Assembly: GCF_026240095.1 (NCBI RefSeq)
Contig: NZ_JAPIVG010000001.1
Coordinates: 744,001-808,000 of the forward strand
Length of the DNA stretch: 64,000 nt
Origin: Pedobacter sandarakinus
Lineage (GTDB): Bacteria; Bacteroidota; Bacteroidia; Sphingobacteriales; Sphingobacteriaceae
Reading direction: 5' to 3'
The position numbers and the translations under genes were made by a program. Below the pieces are notes generated by a model that saw only the letters and a list, made by a program, of their open reading frames with translations, was not told the origin of the DNA and did not search any database. Of this stretch, positions 17,367 through 26,865 are shown one piece after another. Numbering within the stretch: position 1 is the first letter of the stretch; every line of letters starts with the position of its first letter.

Positions 17367-17549
17367 ATGAAAAAAGGATTAATACTTCATTATATCATTG
17401 GCATTGCGGCAGTAATTTTAGTTCTGGCTGCGGCCTACTACATTAACCAAAATCCAAAAAATTTACTGTCAGCCGGGATTATTATCCTGGCCGGATGCCT
17501 GGTGGCTTTTAGTCAGTATCAGATTATAAAAGGTAAGCGCAGCAAGTAG
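17367..17549 (+). CDS. Small two-helix membrane protein
   Basis: 60 residues with hydrophobic segments at about 5-25 and 33-50 and a basic tail (KGKRSK). No family recognised. Intact frame and typical composition suggest a real small membrane protein. It converges with another two-helix protein eleven bases downstream. Confidence 0.5.
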   Translation: MKKGLILHYIIGIAAVILVLAAAYYINQNPKNLLSAGIIILAGCLVAFSQYQIIKGKRSK

Positions 17550-17560
17550 ATTTAGGCTAT

Positions 17561-17746
17561 CTAACTCTCATCCTTAGTATTTTTTACCAAGCCAATTCCC
17601 GATACAAAAAAGATCAATCCGATTAAGCCATAAACCATTAAACCACGGGTGTTTTGGCTATGGTTAACAAATCCCCAACCGGCATAAATTAAACCAATAA
17701 TTCCTAATATGGTTAATACAGTACCAAAAGTGCGCTTTACATTCAT
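17561..17746 (-). CDS. Small two-helix membrane protein
   Basis: 61 residues. It has a short basic N terminus (MNVKR), membrane segments at about 7-27 and 35-54 and a charged tail (KNTKDES). The Gly-rich helices (ILGIIGLIYAGWGF, GLIGLIFFVSGIGL) are similar to each other. No function can be assigned. Confidence 0.55.
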   Translation of the reverse strand: MNVKRTFGTVLTILGIIGLIYAGWGFVNHSQNTRGLMVYGLIGLIFFVSGIGLVKNTKDES

Positions 17747-17784
17747 GTTTTTTAAAATTTAGTATCATATATACAATAGTTAGT

Positions 17785-17792
17785 TATTTTTG
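17785..17792 (+). promoter_or_regulatory. -7 element (TATTTTTG) before the SPFH gene
   Basis: TATTTTTG fits TAnnTTTG and is 70 bases before the ATG at 17863. No upstream TTTG at the right distance. Weak evidence. Confidence 0.3.
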
Positions 17793-17862
17793 TTTTAGAC
17801 ATGTACATCAATTAGGTGAAGCATTTCGTTAGAAATTTTATAACTTCATAAAAAATCTAATT

Positions 17863-18798
17863 ATGCAATATACCATTTACATTCTCCTGTTCATCCTCAT
17901 CATCATCCTTCTTAGTTCATTCGTTACCGTAAAGCAAGGAACTATTGCCGTAGTAACTGTTTTCGGCAAATATCGAAGACAACTTCGTCCGGGCTTAAAT
18001 TTTAAAATTCCGCTAATCGAGCAGATTTATTCAAGAATATCTATCCAGAACCGTTCTGTAGAGCTCTCTTTCCAGGCAGTTACCCAAGATCAGGCAAATG
18101 TATATTTTAAAGCCATGTTGCTCTATTCTGTTGTAAACCAAGATGAAGAAACCATCAAAAACGTTGCTTTTAAATTTGTTGATGCGACCAACCTGATGCA
18201 AGCGCTTATTAGAACCATAGAAGGCTCAATTCGTGCCTATGTGGCTACCCAAAAACAAGCAAACGTATTGGCCCAACGAAATGAAATAGTACTCCATGTT
18301 AAAGAACAAATCGACCAGGTGCTCGATAGTTGGGGTTATCATTTACAAGATCTCCAACTTAACGACATTACCTTCGATGAAGAGATTATGCGCTCTATGA
18401 GTCGTGTTGTAGCGTCAAATAACTTAAAGGCAGCGGCAGAAAACGAAGGTCAGGCTTTGCTTATTACCAAAACCAAGGGTGCTGAAGCAGACGGAAATGC
18501 CATTAAAATTGCAGCTACTGCAGAACGTGAAGCAGCACAACTCCGTGGCCAGGGGATTGCCTTGTTTAGAGAGGAAGTAGCAAAAGGGATGACCAATGCC
18601 GCCCATGAAATGCAACAAGCTAACTTAGATACTTCGGTAATTCTATTCACCATGTGGACTGAGGCCATTAAACAATTTGCCGAGTACGGTGAAGGAAATA
18701 TTATCTTCCTAGATGGCAGCACCGAAGGAATGAACAAAACTATGAAAGAAATGATGGCCATGCAGTTGAGTCAGAACCCTATCAGCAAAGGTAATTAG
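17863..18798 (+). CDS. SPFH-domain (stomatin/slipin/prohibitin-like) membrane protein
   Basis: 311 residues. One N-terminal membrane helix (about 3-22) is followed by an SPFH/band 7 domain (VKQGTIAVVTVFGKYRRQLRPGLNFKIP, split here at residues 23-50). Then come VELSFQAVTQDQANV and a long Ala/Glu-rich helix (about 190-265) that drives oligomer formation. SPFH proteins organise membrane domains and often regulate FtsH-type proteases. No NfeD partner is adjacent, which fits the stand-alone group. It has its own hairpin terminator. Confidence 0.92.
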   Translation: MQYTIYILLFILIIILLSSFVTVKQGTIAVVTVFGKYRRQLRPGLNFKIPLIEQIYSRISIQNRSVELSFQAVTQDQANVYFKAMLLYSVVNQDEETIKNVAFKFVDATNLMQALIRTIEGSIRAYVATQKQANVLAQRNEIVLHVKEQIDQVLDSWGYHLQDLQLNDITFDEEIMRSMSRVVASNNLKAAAENEGQALLITKTKGAEADGNAIKIAATAEREAAQLRGQGIALFREEVAKGMTNAAHEMQQANLDTSVILFTMWTEAIKQFAEYGEGNIIFLDGSTEGMNKTMKEMMAMQLSQNPISKGN

Positions 18799-18840
18799 AA
18801 AAGCCTGGCCTACCGCAATATTCAAGTTAGCCGGGCTTTT
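18799..18840 (+). terminator. Hairpin after the SPFH gene
   Basis: AAAAGCCTGGCT pairs with AGCCGGGCTTTT (one G-U pair) across a 17-base loop. Only four T follow directly. It begins right after the stop codon. Confidence 0.55.
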
Positions 18841-19013
18841 CGCTAAATCTTTTTTGGGTTAGTTCATTGCCGAAACTATCTTGCATAAAACAAAAAAGGA
18901 TATCGCTGCAATCCCGTTTAAGTGGCCACGGTGTTGCAACTATAAACGGTTACAGAACTACAGCTTTGCCAGCAAGGTTTATATTGCCAAATACAAGGTT
19001 TACAGTTCGATCG

Positions 19014-19053
19014 AAAAAAAAGAGACAATCGGTTAACGATTGTCTCTTTTTTA
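19014..19053. terminator. Strong bidirectional terminator
   Basis: A perfect 16-bp stem (AAAAAAGAGACAATCG at 19016-19031 with its complement at 19037-19052) and a five-base loop. T-runs form on both strands. It ends the leftward tail-specific protease gene and any rightward read-through. Confidence 0.9.
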
Positions 19054-19068
19054 TCATGTTGACTGGTT

Positions 19069-21234
19069 TTAAAACTGTTTAACAGGCGTTCCTAAATTCA
19101 TTACATAATTGCCAGATTGCTGCATAAAATCTGCCATTACCTTAAGGGATTCATCTTCAATAAAGTCGAACGTATCTTGCTTAGTAACCTTTTCGCCCTT
19201 TTTAATAGCAGGCAAACCCCTTAAAGCTCTCAGCTCATTTTGTCTGGCAAGCGATTTTGCTTCCTGCGCATCACGCTCAGCTTTTAGCTTTACTTCATTT
19301 AAAGGAACAGATACCTCGGCATCACGCTTCTTCAAATCTGCAATATCTTGCTTAAGGTATTTAAAATCTAAAGAATTGGCAATCCGTTGCTCGCTATTTT
19401 TAATCAAGCCAGCTTTAACAGGTGCTAAATTCGCTACCGCCTTAAAGTTCGAGCTTGGAATTACATCCCAAGGAAGTGCAGATGGTTCTGTGTCTTCACC
19501 AATTTTGTCCATAGGGTAAACCGATGGAAAAACAATGTCTGGCATAACGCCTTTATGTTGCGTACTACTGCCTGCCACACGGTAAAATTTGGCCATTGTT
19601 AAATTGATCTGACCAAGGTTGATATCAGCTGGGTTTGCACCACTAGGCGATGTACCCAACGTTTTATCTCTTGTTACCAAACCAGCAATCTTTTGCAGCA
19701 TACTCGGATTAACGAGTTTGTTTAAATCTATAGAAGATTGAACAGTTCCTTTACCGTAAGTTTGGCTCCCCATGATGATGCCTCTACCATAATCTTGTAT
19801 GGCGCCTGCAAAAATCTCTGATGCCGATGCACTTAAACGATCTACCATCACACCGAATGGTCCATTCCAGGCAACCCCGGCTGCTTCATCTTCATCAACC
19901 TCAATTTTACCCCTAGAATCTTTAACCTGAACAACCGGCCCTCTATCAATAAATAATCCTGTTAAGGAAATAGCTTCGACTAAAGAACCACCCCCGTTAC
20001 CACGTAAATCCATTACAATGGCATCAACTTTATCAATGGTTTTTAAAGAGTCTACCAATTTTCTAACATCGCGGGTTGTGCTTTTATAGTTTTTATCTCC
20101 GGCGTTAGCAGCCTTAAAATCTGCATAGAAAGCTGGTAGTGATATGATTCCTATTTTGTAATCTTTACCATTTGAAGAGATGGTTTTAACTTTCTTCTTG
20201 GCAGATTGATCTTCCAAAATAATCTTCTCGCGAATGATATCTATGATAACCGGCTTAGAAGACATTTCTTTCCCTACAGGGATAACTTTCAAACGCACTT
20301 TAGTCCCCTTTGGGCCTTTAATCTTACTTACAGTGGCATCTAACCTCCAACCAACAATATCAACAAACTCGCCATCACCTTGTGCAACAGCCGTAATTCT
20401 ATCACCAGCGGTTAGTTGCTTTCCTTTAAAAGCAGGGCCGCCGGGAATAATTTCTGAAATTTTTACAACCTCATTTTCAAGTTGTAAACGAGCGCCAATA
20501 CCTTCAAATGAACGAGACATCTCTTCATTAAATTCTGTAGCCCTTGTTGGCACAAAGTAATTGGTATGTGGATCAATCGACTCGGTAAAAGCATCCATCA
20601 AAATCTGGAAAACATCTTGATTGTTGGTTTTATCTGTCTGCGATTTTAAATTCTGATAACGTTTTGTAAGTGTTTCAACGTTTTTATCTGTTGCAGATCC
20701 AGCCAGATTAAGATTTACCAACTCATACTTCACACGTTTTTTCCAGGTATCATTTAAGGCAGTTGTAGAGCTTGCCCAAGGCATTTTCTCCCTATCGTAA
20801 ACGAAAGTGTCGTTCTGCGTAAAATCGAATTTGGTTTTAATCTGAGCAAGAGAATAAGTGAAATATTCGTTTAAACGTTTAGCATACACATTGTAGATAT
20901 AAAAAGGTGCACTTAAATCACCATTTTTAAAATCATCATCAAGCGTAAACCTATATTTTTCAAAATCTTTAATATCAGAAGCTAAAAAATAATTGCGCCC
21001 CTGATCTAGCGACTTAATGTATTTATCTAAAATTAACGATGAAATGGAGTCATTCACCTGAACCTTTTTGTAGTTGTAACTTTCAATCAAGTTAACTACC
21101 TCTCTTATAACCAACTGCTGCTGCTGATCTGGCATAACGTTGGTAACACCATCAACCATAGGTTGGGGCTTCGGTGCGGCGTGACAAGCAATCACAGCGG
21201 CAGTAAAAATTACAAAAAATATTCTCTTCAACAT
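19069..21234 (-). CDS. Tail-specific carboxy-terminal processing protease (S41)
   Basis: 721 residues from the ATG at 21234, which begins MLKRIFFVIFTAAVIAC, a lipoprotein signal. An in-frame ATG at 21258 would put eight extra residues before it. The layout is that of long Prc/Tsp proteases: a helical N-terminal region, a PDZ domain (GIGARLQLENEVVKI and following), the S41 core and a C-terminal DUF3340-like helical region. The serine/lysine dyad is seen in DRLSASASEIFAGA and YGKGTVQ. Such enzymes trim periplasmic proteins from their C termini. It ends at a strong terminator. Confidence 0.93.
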   Translation of the reverse strand: MLKRIFFVIFTAAVIACHAAPKPQPMVDGVTNVMPDQQQQLVIREVVNLIESYNYKKVQVNDSISSLILDKYIKSLDQGRNYFLASDIKDFEKYRFTLDDDFKNGDLSAPFYIYNVYAKRLNEYFTYSLAQIKTKFDFTQNDTFVYDREKMPWASSTTALNDTWKKRVKYELVNLNLAGSATDKNVETLTKRYQNLKSQTDKTNNQDVFQILMDAFTESIDPHTNYFVPTRATEFNEEMSRSFEGIGARLQLENEVVKISEIIPGGPAFKGKQLTAGDRITAVAQGDGEFVDIVGWRLDATVSKIKGPKGTKVRLKVIPVGKEMSSKPVIIDIIREKIILEDQSAKKKVKTISSNGKDYKIGIISLPAFYADFKAANAGDKNYKSTTRDVRKLVDSLKTIDKVDAIVMDLRGNGGGSLVEAISLTGLFIDRGPVVQVKDSRGKIEVDEDEAAGVAWNGPFGVMVDRLSASASEIFAGAIQDYGRGIIMGSQTYGKGTVQSSIDLNKLVNPSMLQKIAGLVTRDKTLGTSPSGANPADINLGQINLTMAKFYRVAGSSTQHKGVMPDIVFPSVYPMDKIGEDTEPSALPWDVIPSSNFKAVANLAPVKAGLIKNSEQRIANSLDFKYLKQDIADLKKRDAEVSVPLNEVKLKAERDAQEAKSLARQNELRALRGLPAIKKGEKVTKQDTFDFIEDESLKVMADFMQQSGNYVMNLGTPVKQF

Positions 21235-21303
21235 CTCTTTAAACAATTTAAAATCCATTTCAAATTCTATATAGCCAATATGATACCATTTTAACGAAAA
21301 AAC

Positions 21304-21336
21304 AAAAAAGAGACAGCAATATTACCGTCTCTTGTT
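21304..21336 (-). terminator. Terminator after the TPR protein
   Basis: Read leftward, AAGAGAC and GTCTCTT form a seven-bp stem followed by six T. It lies 120 bases past the stop of the gene at 21456-22142. Confidence 0.6.
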
Positions 21337-21455
21337 AAAACTTACCAAATCTAACTAAAAGGTTGATATTTAACAATTCCTTAAGGTTAACTCAATTTAA
21401 ATTTTTTTGTTTGAGATAAAATAGCTGGAAAGATGTAAGGCAGAAATCTGAATTT

Positions 21456-22142
21456 TTACATCGCTTTTTTCGCAGTCGTTTTGTTAGATATTACCGCTCT
21501 TGCTTCGTTGATTTGACCCTTGTACTGAGTAATTTTGGATGCGCTAGCCAACCATTCTGCCGTCTTGAGATCACGGAGTGCCAAGGTAAAATCCTTCTTT
21601 TTAATTTTTACTTGAACAATACCTAAGATAGATTCGATATAGATGCTATTACTTTTTAATTGCTTGGCTAGAATGCCCTGTTGTGTATAAAACCACATCG
21701 ATTGTGTCGACTTATTGTTCGCTAAATATACCTTTCCTAGCAATCCATATGTATTCATTAAGCCCGTTTTACTGCCTAGTTTTGAATAATTTTTTAAGGC
21801 TACGTTGAGGAGTATCTGTTCTGCGTCAGTGTAGCGACCGAGTTGATAATGCATGCTACTCATTTTAATAATAGCTTGCCCGTACCTGATGAAGTTTTTT
21901 GCAGCGTTGTATTCGAATGCGGCCTTCCCGAATAAAGTTAGGGCTTCGTTAAAATCACCCTTTTTCTCAGAATCTTCTGCCTCTTCATAGAAAGAGTTAC
22001 CATCTTCAAGTATAAACTTTGAAACTGAAATGGTAATTGCACTGCTACCATTTGGCTCCTGAGCATCAACTCTATCTATGTTTTGAGCGTAAAGTTGTAA
22101 TGATGTAAATAAGCCCGCAAGAGCCAATACAAATTTGGTCAT
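21456..22142 (-). CDS. Secreted TPR-repeat protein
   Basis: 228 residues with a signal peptide ending at LYAQ (about 20). Helical repeats from about 45 to the end resemble degenerate tetratricopeptide repeats: FYEEAEDSEKKGDFNEALTLF, then YGQAIIKMSSMHYQLGRYTDAEQ and GLLGKVYLANNKSTQSMWFY. TPR proteins serve as protein-binding scaffolds, and a partner cannot be named. It lies 29 bases after the isoaspartyl peptidase gene on the same strand, so a shared transcript with the cyanophycin-degrading genes is possible. Confidence 0.75.
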   Translation of the reverse strand: MTKFVLALAGLFTSLQLYAQNIDRVDAQEPNGSSAITISVSKFILEDGNSFYEEAEDSEKKGDFNEALTLFGKAAFEYNAAKNFIRYGQAIIKMSSMHYQLGRYTDAEQILLNVALKNYSKLGSKTGLMNTYGLLGKVYLANNKSTQSMWFYTQQGILAKQLKSNSIYIESILGIVQVKIKKKDFTLALRDLKTAEWLASASKITQYKGQINEARAVISNKTTAKKAM

Positions 22143-22171
22143 GCAACAAAAATAATACTTTATATTTAACT

Positions 22172-23014
22172 TTAGCTAAATACCTGTAAATTAACATCGA
22201 AAGATGCCCAAACCATGTATGGGTGGGAATCGAGATGATAAATTTCGCCATTATGCGCAATTCCGACTACCCCAGCAAAGCCATCAATTTTACTTAATTC
22301 CTTGAAGGATTTTTCACAAGCATCCTTTAAAGAAAATCCATCGCCAACACGTGTAACAATTTTTGCTGCTAAAGCGTTACTCACAATATCTTCGCCAACA
22401 CCGGTGCAAGAAATACCAGCATAACCGTTAGCAAAATTGCCGGCAACGGTTGCAGAATCGCTTACGCGGCATGGAATTTCAAATCCCTTTCCACCTGTTG
22501 ATGTGGCTGCAGCGATATTACCATCTGCGTCTAGTGCCACGCAACCAACCGTTCCTTTGTTATTTAACTGGTTTAATTTAGCCTCGTACTCGCTTTGTCT
22601 TTGTGAGGTGATTGGATTAAAATAGCCGAAACCATTTTTTCGGGCGAAATCTTGCGCACCGCCTCCACTGAGCACCCGGTCGTCGAAAGGCATCAGATGT
22701 TGGGCAACTTGGATAGGGTTTTTAACATCTTCTATGTTGATGACACCACTAAACTTCTCTGTTTTCCCATCCATCAGTGAAGCGCTCAGTCTTACTTTAC
22801 CATCACTCTGGATTTGAGAACCAATGCCAGCATTAAACAATTCATCATCTTCTAACAAACTGACGGTATAGACCACCGTTTCTAGCGCTGTATGCGAGCG
22901 TAGGTACTGGTGCCCTAGCGTTACAATTCTGGCTAAAGCATCTTGCTTGGCTCTTTTGGTTTCCTGGTTAGTAGACGATTCGCTGAAGAACCCTCCATGG
23001 ATGATCAATTTCAT
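22172..23014 (-). CDS. Isoaspartyl peptidase / plant-type asparaginase (Ntn hydrolase)
   Basis: 280 residues of the beta-aspartyl peptidase family. The precursor is cut at NNKG/TVGC, which exposes Thr155 as N-terminal nucleophile. LFNAGIGSQIQSDG, DDRVLSGGGAQDF and STGGKGFEIPCRVSDS are further family motifs. It is somewhat shorter than the roughly 320-residue E. coli enzyme. It would split the beta-Asp-Arg dipeptides made by cyanophycinase, whose gene lies 20 bases upstream. The downstream end of the pathway is therefore present next to the synthetase. No signal peptide, so probably cytoplasmic. Confidence 0.93.
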   Translation of the reverse strand: MKLIIHGGFFSESSTNQETKRAKQDALARIVTLGHQYLRSHTALETVVYTVSLLEDDELFNAGIGSQIQSDGKVRLSASLMDGKTEKFSGVINIEDVKNPIQVAQHLMPFDDRVLSGGGAQDFARKNGFGYFNPITSQRQSEYEAKLNQLNNKGTVGCVALDADGNIAAATSTGGKGFEIPCRVSDSATVAGNFANGYAGISCTGVGEDIVSNALAAKIVTRVGDGFSLKDACEKSFKELSKIDGFAGVVGIAHNGEIYHLDSHPYMVWASFDVNLQVFS

Positions 23015-23034
23015 AAGTAGATAAGGGTATTTGG

Positions 23035-23910
23035 TTAGGCTATTGGTGCCACCTTTGGATGATGAATAATCAAGCTGTGATCATTCAAATCGTAAACATC
23101 ACCATCGCACATAACATGTACAACCATGTTTTTTATAGATACTGGCTGGCCCATTTCTACATCGGTTAAATTGGTATCTGCCATTTGCCTGCCATCTACC
23201 AAGATCACCATTCCAGAACCAATTGCTTCCATATTATGTCCGTTAGAAATGAACAAGCCCGTATCTTCGCCTAAACCAATGCCTAAAATGCCAGGGTTAC
23301 TTGCTGCAGCATACAATAACCTACCAATTCTTCCGCGTTGCACAAAATGCGTATCTACAATAACATCATCGATAAAACCTAGTCCGCCAGTAGTTTTAAC
23401 TTCACCTTTAAGCAAAGCATCTTTACTGCTGCCCTGGTAAATCATGTTTTTAGAGCTTGCCGCTGCGCCTGCTGATGTACCTGCAATTACAACCGGCTCA
23501 TTTTTATATTTATCTAAAAGTATTTGGTGGATTTTTGTACCTCCAAAAATAGAGGACAGCCTTAATTGATCGCCACCAGTAAAAATAATTACTTCAGCCG
23601 ATTTAATGCGTTCGCAGTTTTCCTCTGCATTAGCTTCCTCTCTATTGGTGATATTAAGTACGCCTAAGTTATGCACATCCAATTGAGCATAAGCTTTAAT
23701 GTATTCTTCACCAACCTTTTCTGGCATTAAAGATGCCGTTGTAATGATTTCGAAACGAGATTCGGTATCTTTTATCGATTCGGTGGTAATTCTTTTTAAG
23801 ATTCCTCTTTCAAAAAAATTCATGTTTTCGGGCAATCCAAATTGCGTTTCTGCAAAGCTGCCTGTGTTTATTGCACCACCGATAATGATGAGTTTGCCTT
23901 TCGGAACCAT
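23035..23910 (-). CDS. cphB: Cyanophycinase (S51 peptidase)
   Basis: 291 residues. The S51 nucleophile elbow is GTSAGA with Ser146. The conserved pair DTHFVQRGRIGRL and IGLGEDTGLFI fits cyanophycinases rather than other S51 peptidases. The enzyme releases beta-Asp-Arg dipeptides from the storage polymer cyanophycin. Without a signal peptide it is predicted to act in the cytoplasm. It is the first gene of a leftward unit with the isoaspartyl peptidase and is divergent from cphA. Confidence 0.93.
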   Translation of the reverse strand: MVPKGKLIIIGGAINTGSFAETQFGLPENMNFFERGILKRITTESIKDTESRFEIITTASLMPEKVGEEYIKAYAQLDVHNLGVLNITNREEANAEENCERIKSAEVIIFTGGDQLRLSSIFGGTKIHQILLDKYKNEPVVIAGTSAGAAASSKNMIYQGSSKDALLKGEVKTTGGLGFIDDVIVDTHFVQRGRIGRLLYAAASNPGILGIGLGEDTGLFISNGHNMEAIGSGMVILVDGRQMADTNLTDVEMGQPVSIKNMVVHVMCDGDVYDLNDHSLIIHHPKVAPIA

Positions 23911-23942
23911 TCTTTGTGTATTAGTTATCCTATCAAAAAACC

Positions 23943-23950
23943 CAAATATA
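23943..23950 (-). promoter_or_regulatory. -7 element (TATATTTG) of cphB
   Basis: Read leftward this is TATATTTG, a full match to TAnnTTTG. It lies 33 bases before the cphB start. No -33 TTTG at the usual spacing was seen. Confidence 0.45.
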
Positions 23951-24195
23951 TCAGCTTATGATAAAAAACACGACTTTTTTTGTCAATAATTGTGCAATTA
24001 CCAACAATTGTGGAGATAAATATAACGCCTATTTTTATCTAGAATGCCTGTAGATAAAACAAATAGCCATATAAATTGATTTAGGTATTTGGATTAACAA
24101 CTTTCAAAATAAATGCATATTTTACAATCATCAATTTAGTTGATAGAAGAGCCATTCTGCTTAACTGCTACTCATCAAAAACGACAAATAATTTC

Positions 24196-26811
24196 ATGAA
24201 AATATATAACATACAAGTATTAAGAGGGCCGAATATTTGGTCGATTAGCCGGAAGAAACTTATTCAAATGCGCTTGGATTTGGAAGACCTTGAGCAAAGG
24301 CCAACCAATGTGATAGAAGGTTTTAGCGAGCGGATAGAGAAGCTGTTGCCAAGTATGTTTACACATCGCTGTTCTAAAGGGGTAGAGGGCGGTTTTTTTA
24401 CCCGTGTTAAGGAAGGCACCTGGATGGGGCATGTTATTGAGCACATTGCCTTAGAAATACAAACTATTGCAGGTATGGAAACTGGTTTTGGTCGTACACG
24501 CCAAACCAAAACTGAAGGAATTTATAATGTTGTATTTAGCTACCTGGAAGAAAAAGTTGGTGTTTATGCCGCAGAAGCTGCGGTAAGAATTGCGCAGGCG
24601 CTCATCGATGATGAAGAATATGACCTGGAGCATGACATTAGACGCATGAAGGAGATACGCGAACTTGAAGCATTAGGCCCAAGCACAGGCTCTATAGTTC
24701 AGGAGGCGGTAAGTAGAAACATTCCATGGATCAGGCTAAATAAAAGCTCTTTGGTACAATTGGGTTATGGAAAAAACCAAGTGCGGTTTCGTGCCACTAT
24801 GACCGAGAAAACCAGCAGCATTGCTGTAGACATTGCCAGTAATAAGGAGGAAACAAAAAGACTACTTACTGAGGCGGCAATTCCTGTAGCATCTGGGGTA
24901 ACTATTTCTAACGCCGACGATTTGGAAAGCTCGGTAAATAAAGTTGGCTTCCCTTTGGTTTTTAAGCCTCTCGACGGAAATCATGGTAAAGGCGCAACCA
25001 TTAATGTTAAAACCATGGACGCTGCTAGAGCTGCGTTTGAATATGCGAAAACGTATTCACGCAGGGTGATTATAGAAAAATTTATTACCGGATTTGACTT
25101 TAGGGTTTTGGTGATAGACCATAAAGTAGTTGCCGCAGCACAACGCGATCCTGCGCATGTGAAAGGAAACGGCATCCATACCATTCAAGAATTAATAGAC
25201 AAAGAAAACGAAGATCCTCGCCGGGGTTATGGACACGAAAATGTGCTTACCGAAATTGCAGTAGATAGAGATACTTTAGACTTACTTGCTAAAAAGGAAT
25301 ATACCCTGGAAACCATACCCGAAAAAGGAGAGGTAGTGTATTTAAAGTCTACGGCCAATTTAAGTACTGGCGGAACCTCTATTGACGTAACCGATATTGT
25401 ACATCCGCAAAATATCTTTATCTGCGAGCGGATTTCGAGGGTTATAGGTTTGGATATTTGTGGAATTGATATTATGGCGCAAAATCTTACGCAGCCCCTT
25501 ACCGAGAATGGCGGTGTGGTATTGGAAGTAAACGCGGCGCCAGGATTTAGGATGCATTTAGCTCCCAGCGAAGGCTTGCCGAGAAACGTAGCTGCTTCTG
25601 TTGTAGACATGCTATATCCACAAGGAAGATTATCTCAAATTCCAATTATTGCGGTAACCGGAACAAATGGAAAAACCACCACTACAAGACTCATTGCACA
25701 TATTGTGAGGAGCAATGGTAAGCGTGTAGGTTTTACCACCAGCGATGGCGTTTACGTACACAATACAATGTTGATGAAAGGCGATACTACTGGTCCGGTA
25801 AGCGCTGAATTTATTTTAAAAGACCCCACTGTTGAGTTTGCGGTATTGGAAACTGCTCGTGGCGGCATTTTGAGGGCTGGGCTTGGCTTTAACGCCTGCG
25901 ATATTGGCGTAATTACCAACATTCAAGAAGACCATTTAGGCATTTCAGACATCCATAATCTGGATGATCTAGCCCGTGTTAAAGCAGTAGTTATCGGCGC
26001 TGTAAGACGTAAAGGCTGGGCAGTACTTAATGCTGATAATGGATATTGCGTTAAAATTGCCAGAGATGCCCGTTGTAATGTGGCATACTTTAGCATGGAT
26101 GAGAACAATCCGGTAATTAAAGATCATTGTAAAAAAGGTGGCATTGCCGCAATTTATGAGAATGGGTACATTACCATTAAAACTGGAGACTGGAAGTTGC
26201 GGGTAGATAAGGCTACACATATTCCACTAACCTTTGGCGGCTCGGTTAATTTTATGATCCAAAATGTGTTGGCAGCAACCTTAGCCGCTTATTTATGGGG
26301 ATATAAACCCGAAGATATTCGCTTATCTTTAGAAACGTTTATCCCTTCTGCAGCACATACGCCAGGGCGAATGAATGTTTTCAGCTTCAAAGATTTTAAA
26401 GTGTTGGTAGATTTTGCACACAATCCTGATGGGTTTAATGGCGTAAAATCTTACTTGCAAAGCGTTGAAGCATCAGAACATGTTGGTATTATTTCCGGAA
26501 CTGGTGATAGAAGAGATGAAGATATCATCGAAACGGCTAGAATAGCAGCGCAAATGTTCGATAAGATTTATATCTGCCAGGAGAAATACCTTCGCGGACG
26601 TGAGCAGCAAGAGTTAATAAACTTGCTATTACAAGGAATTAAGGAAGTAGATCCGAATAAGGAGATTATCATTAACAACACCAGCACAGCATGTTTGCAA
26701 CAAGCCATCGATCATGCAACAAAGGGTTCGTACATCACGATATTAAGCAATACCATAGACAATACGATCCAACGGGTAACCGAGCATTTAGATCGCGAAC
26801 TGGAATCTTAA
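24196..26811 (+). CDS. cphA: Cyanophycin synthetase
   Basis: 871 residues, the normal length for CphA1. An N-terminal domain (1 to about 160) is followed by an ATP-grasp domain (about 205-470; FKPLDGNHGKGATINV, RVLVIDHKVVAAAQRDPAHV). The Mur-ligase-like domain has its P-loop GTNGKTT at about 489-495 and ends in the DFAHNPDGFNG and GTGDRRDEDI segments. The enzyme adds Asp to the backbone and Arg to the side chains of the nitrogen-storage polymer multi-L-arginyl-poly-L-aspartate. All ATP-binding motifs look intact. The divergent cphB and isoaspartyl peptidase genes complete a synthesis and breakdown module. Confidence 0.96.
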   Translation: MKIYNIQVLRGPNIWSISRKKLIQMRLDLEDLEQRPTNVIEGFSERIEKLLPSMFTHRCSKGVEGGFFTRVKEGTWMGHVIEHIALEIQTIAGMETGFGRTRQTKTEGIYNVVFSYLEEKVGVYAAEAAVRIAQALIDDEEYDLEHDIRRMKEIRELEALGPSTGSIVQEAVSRNIPWIRLNKSSLVQLGYGKNQVRFRATMTEKTSSIAVDIASNKEETKRLLTEAAIPVASGVTISNADDLESSVNKVGFPLVFKPLDGNHGKGATINVKTMDAARAAFEYAKTYSRRVIIEKFITGFDFRVLVIDHKVVAAAQRDPAHVKGNGIHTIQELIDKENEDPRRGYGHENVLTEIAVDRDTLDLLAKKEYTLETIPEKGEVVYLKSTANLSTGGTSIDVTDIVHPQNIFICERISRVIGLDICGIDIMAQNLTQPLTENGGVVLEVNAAPGFRMHLAPSEGLPRNVAASVVDMLYPQGRLSQIPIIAVTGTNGKTTTTRLIAHIVRSNGKRVGFTTSDGVYVHNTMLMKGDTTGPVSAEFILKDPTVEFAVLETARGGILRAGLGFNACDIGVITNIQEDHLGISDIHNLDDLARVKAVVIGAVRRKGWAVLNADNGYCVKIARDARCNVAYFSMDENNPVIKDHCKKGGIAAIYENGYITIKTGDWKLRVDKATHIPLTFGGSVNFMIQNVLAATLAAYLWGYKPEDIRLSLETFIPSAAHTPGRMNVFSFKDFKVLVDFAHNPDGFNGVKSYLQSVEASEHVGIISGTGDRRDEDIIETARIAAQMFDKIYICQEKYLRGREQQELINLLLQGIKEVDPNKEIIINNTSTACLQQAIDHATKGSYITILSNTIDNTIQRVTEHLDRELES

Positions 26812-26816
26812 TATAC

Positions 26817-26846
26817 AAAAAAGTCCTCCCAAACGGGAGGACTTTC
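26817..26846. terminator. Terminator between cphA and the four-helix protein
   Basis: An 11-bp perfect stem (AAAGTCCTCCC, loop AAAC, GGGAGGACTTT). Six T follow on the minus strand and three on the plus strand, so it mainly ends the leftward gene and may serve both. Confidence 0.85.
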
Positions 26847-26865
26847 CTATAATTGGTTGATTTTA

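Noticed and set aside
18867..19082. 71-codon frame between the SPFH gene and the protease gene
   Set aside because: It runs through the perfect bidirectional terminator at 19014-19053 and has unnatural composition.
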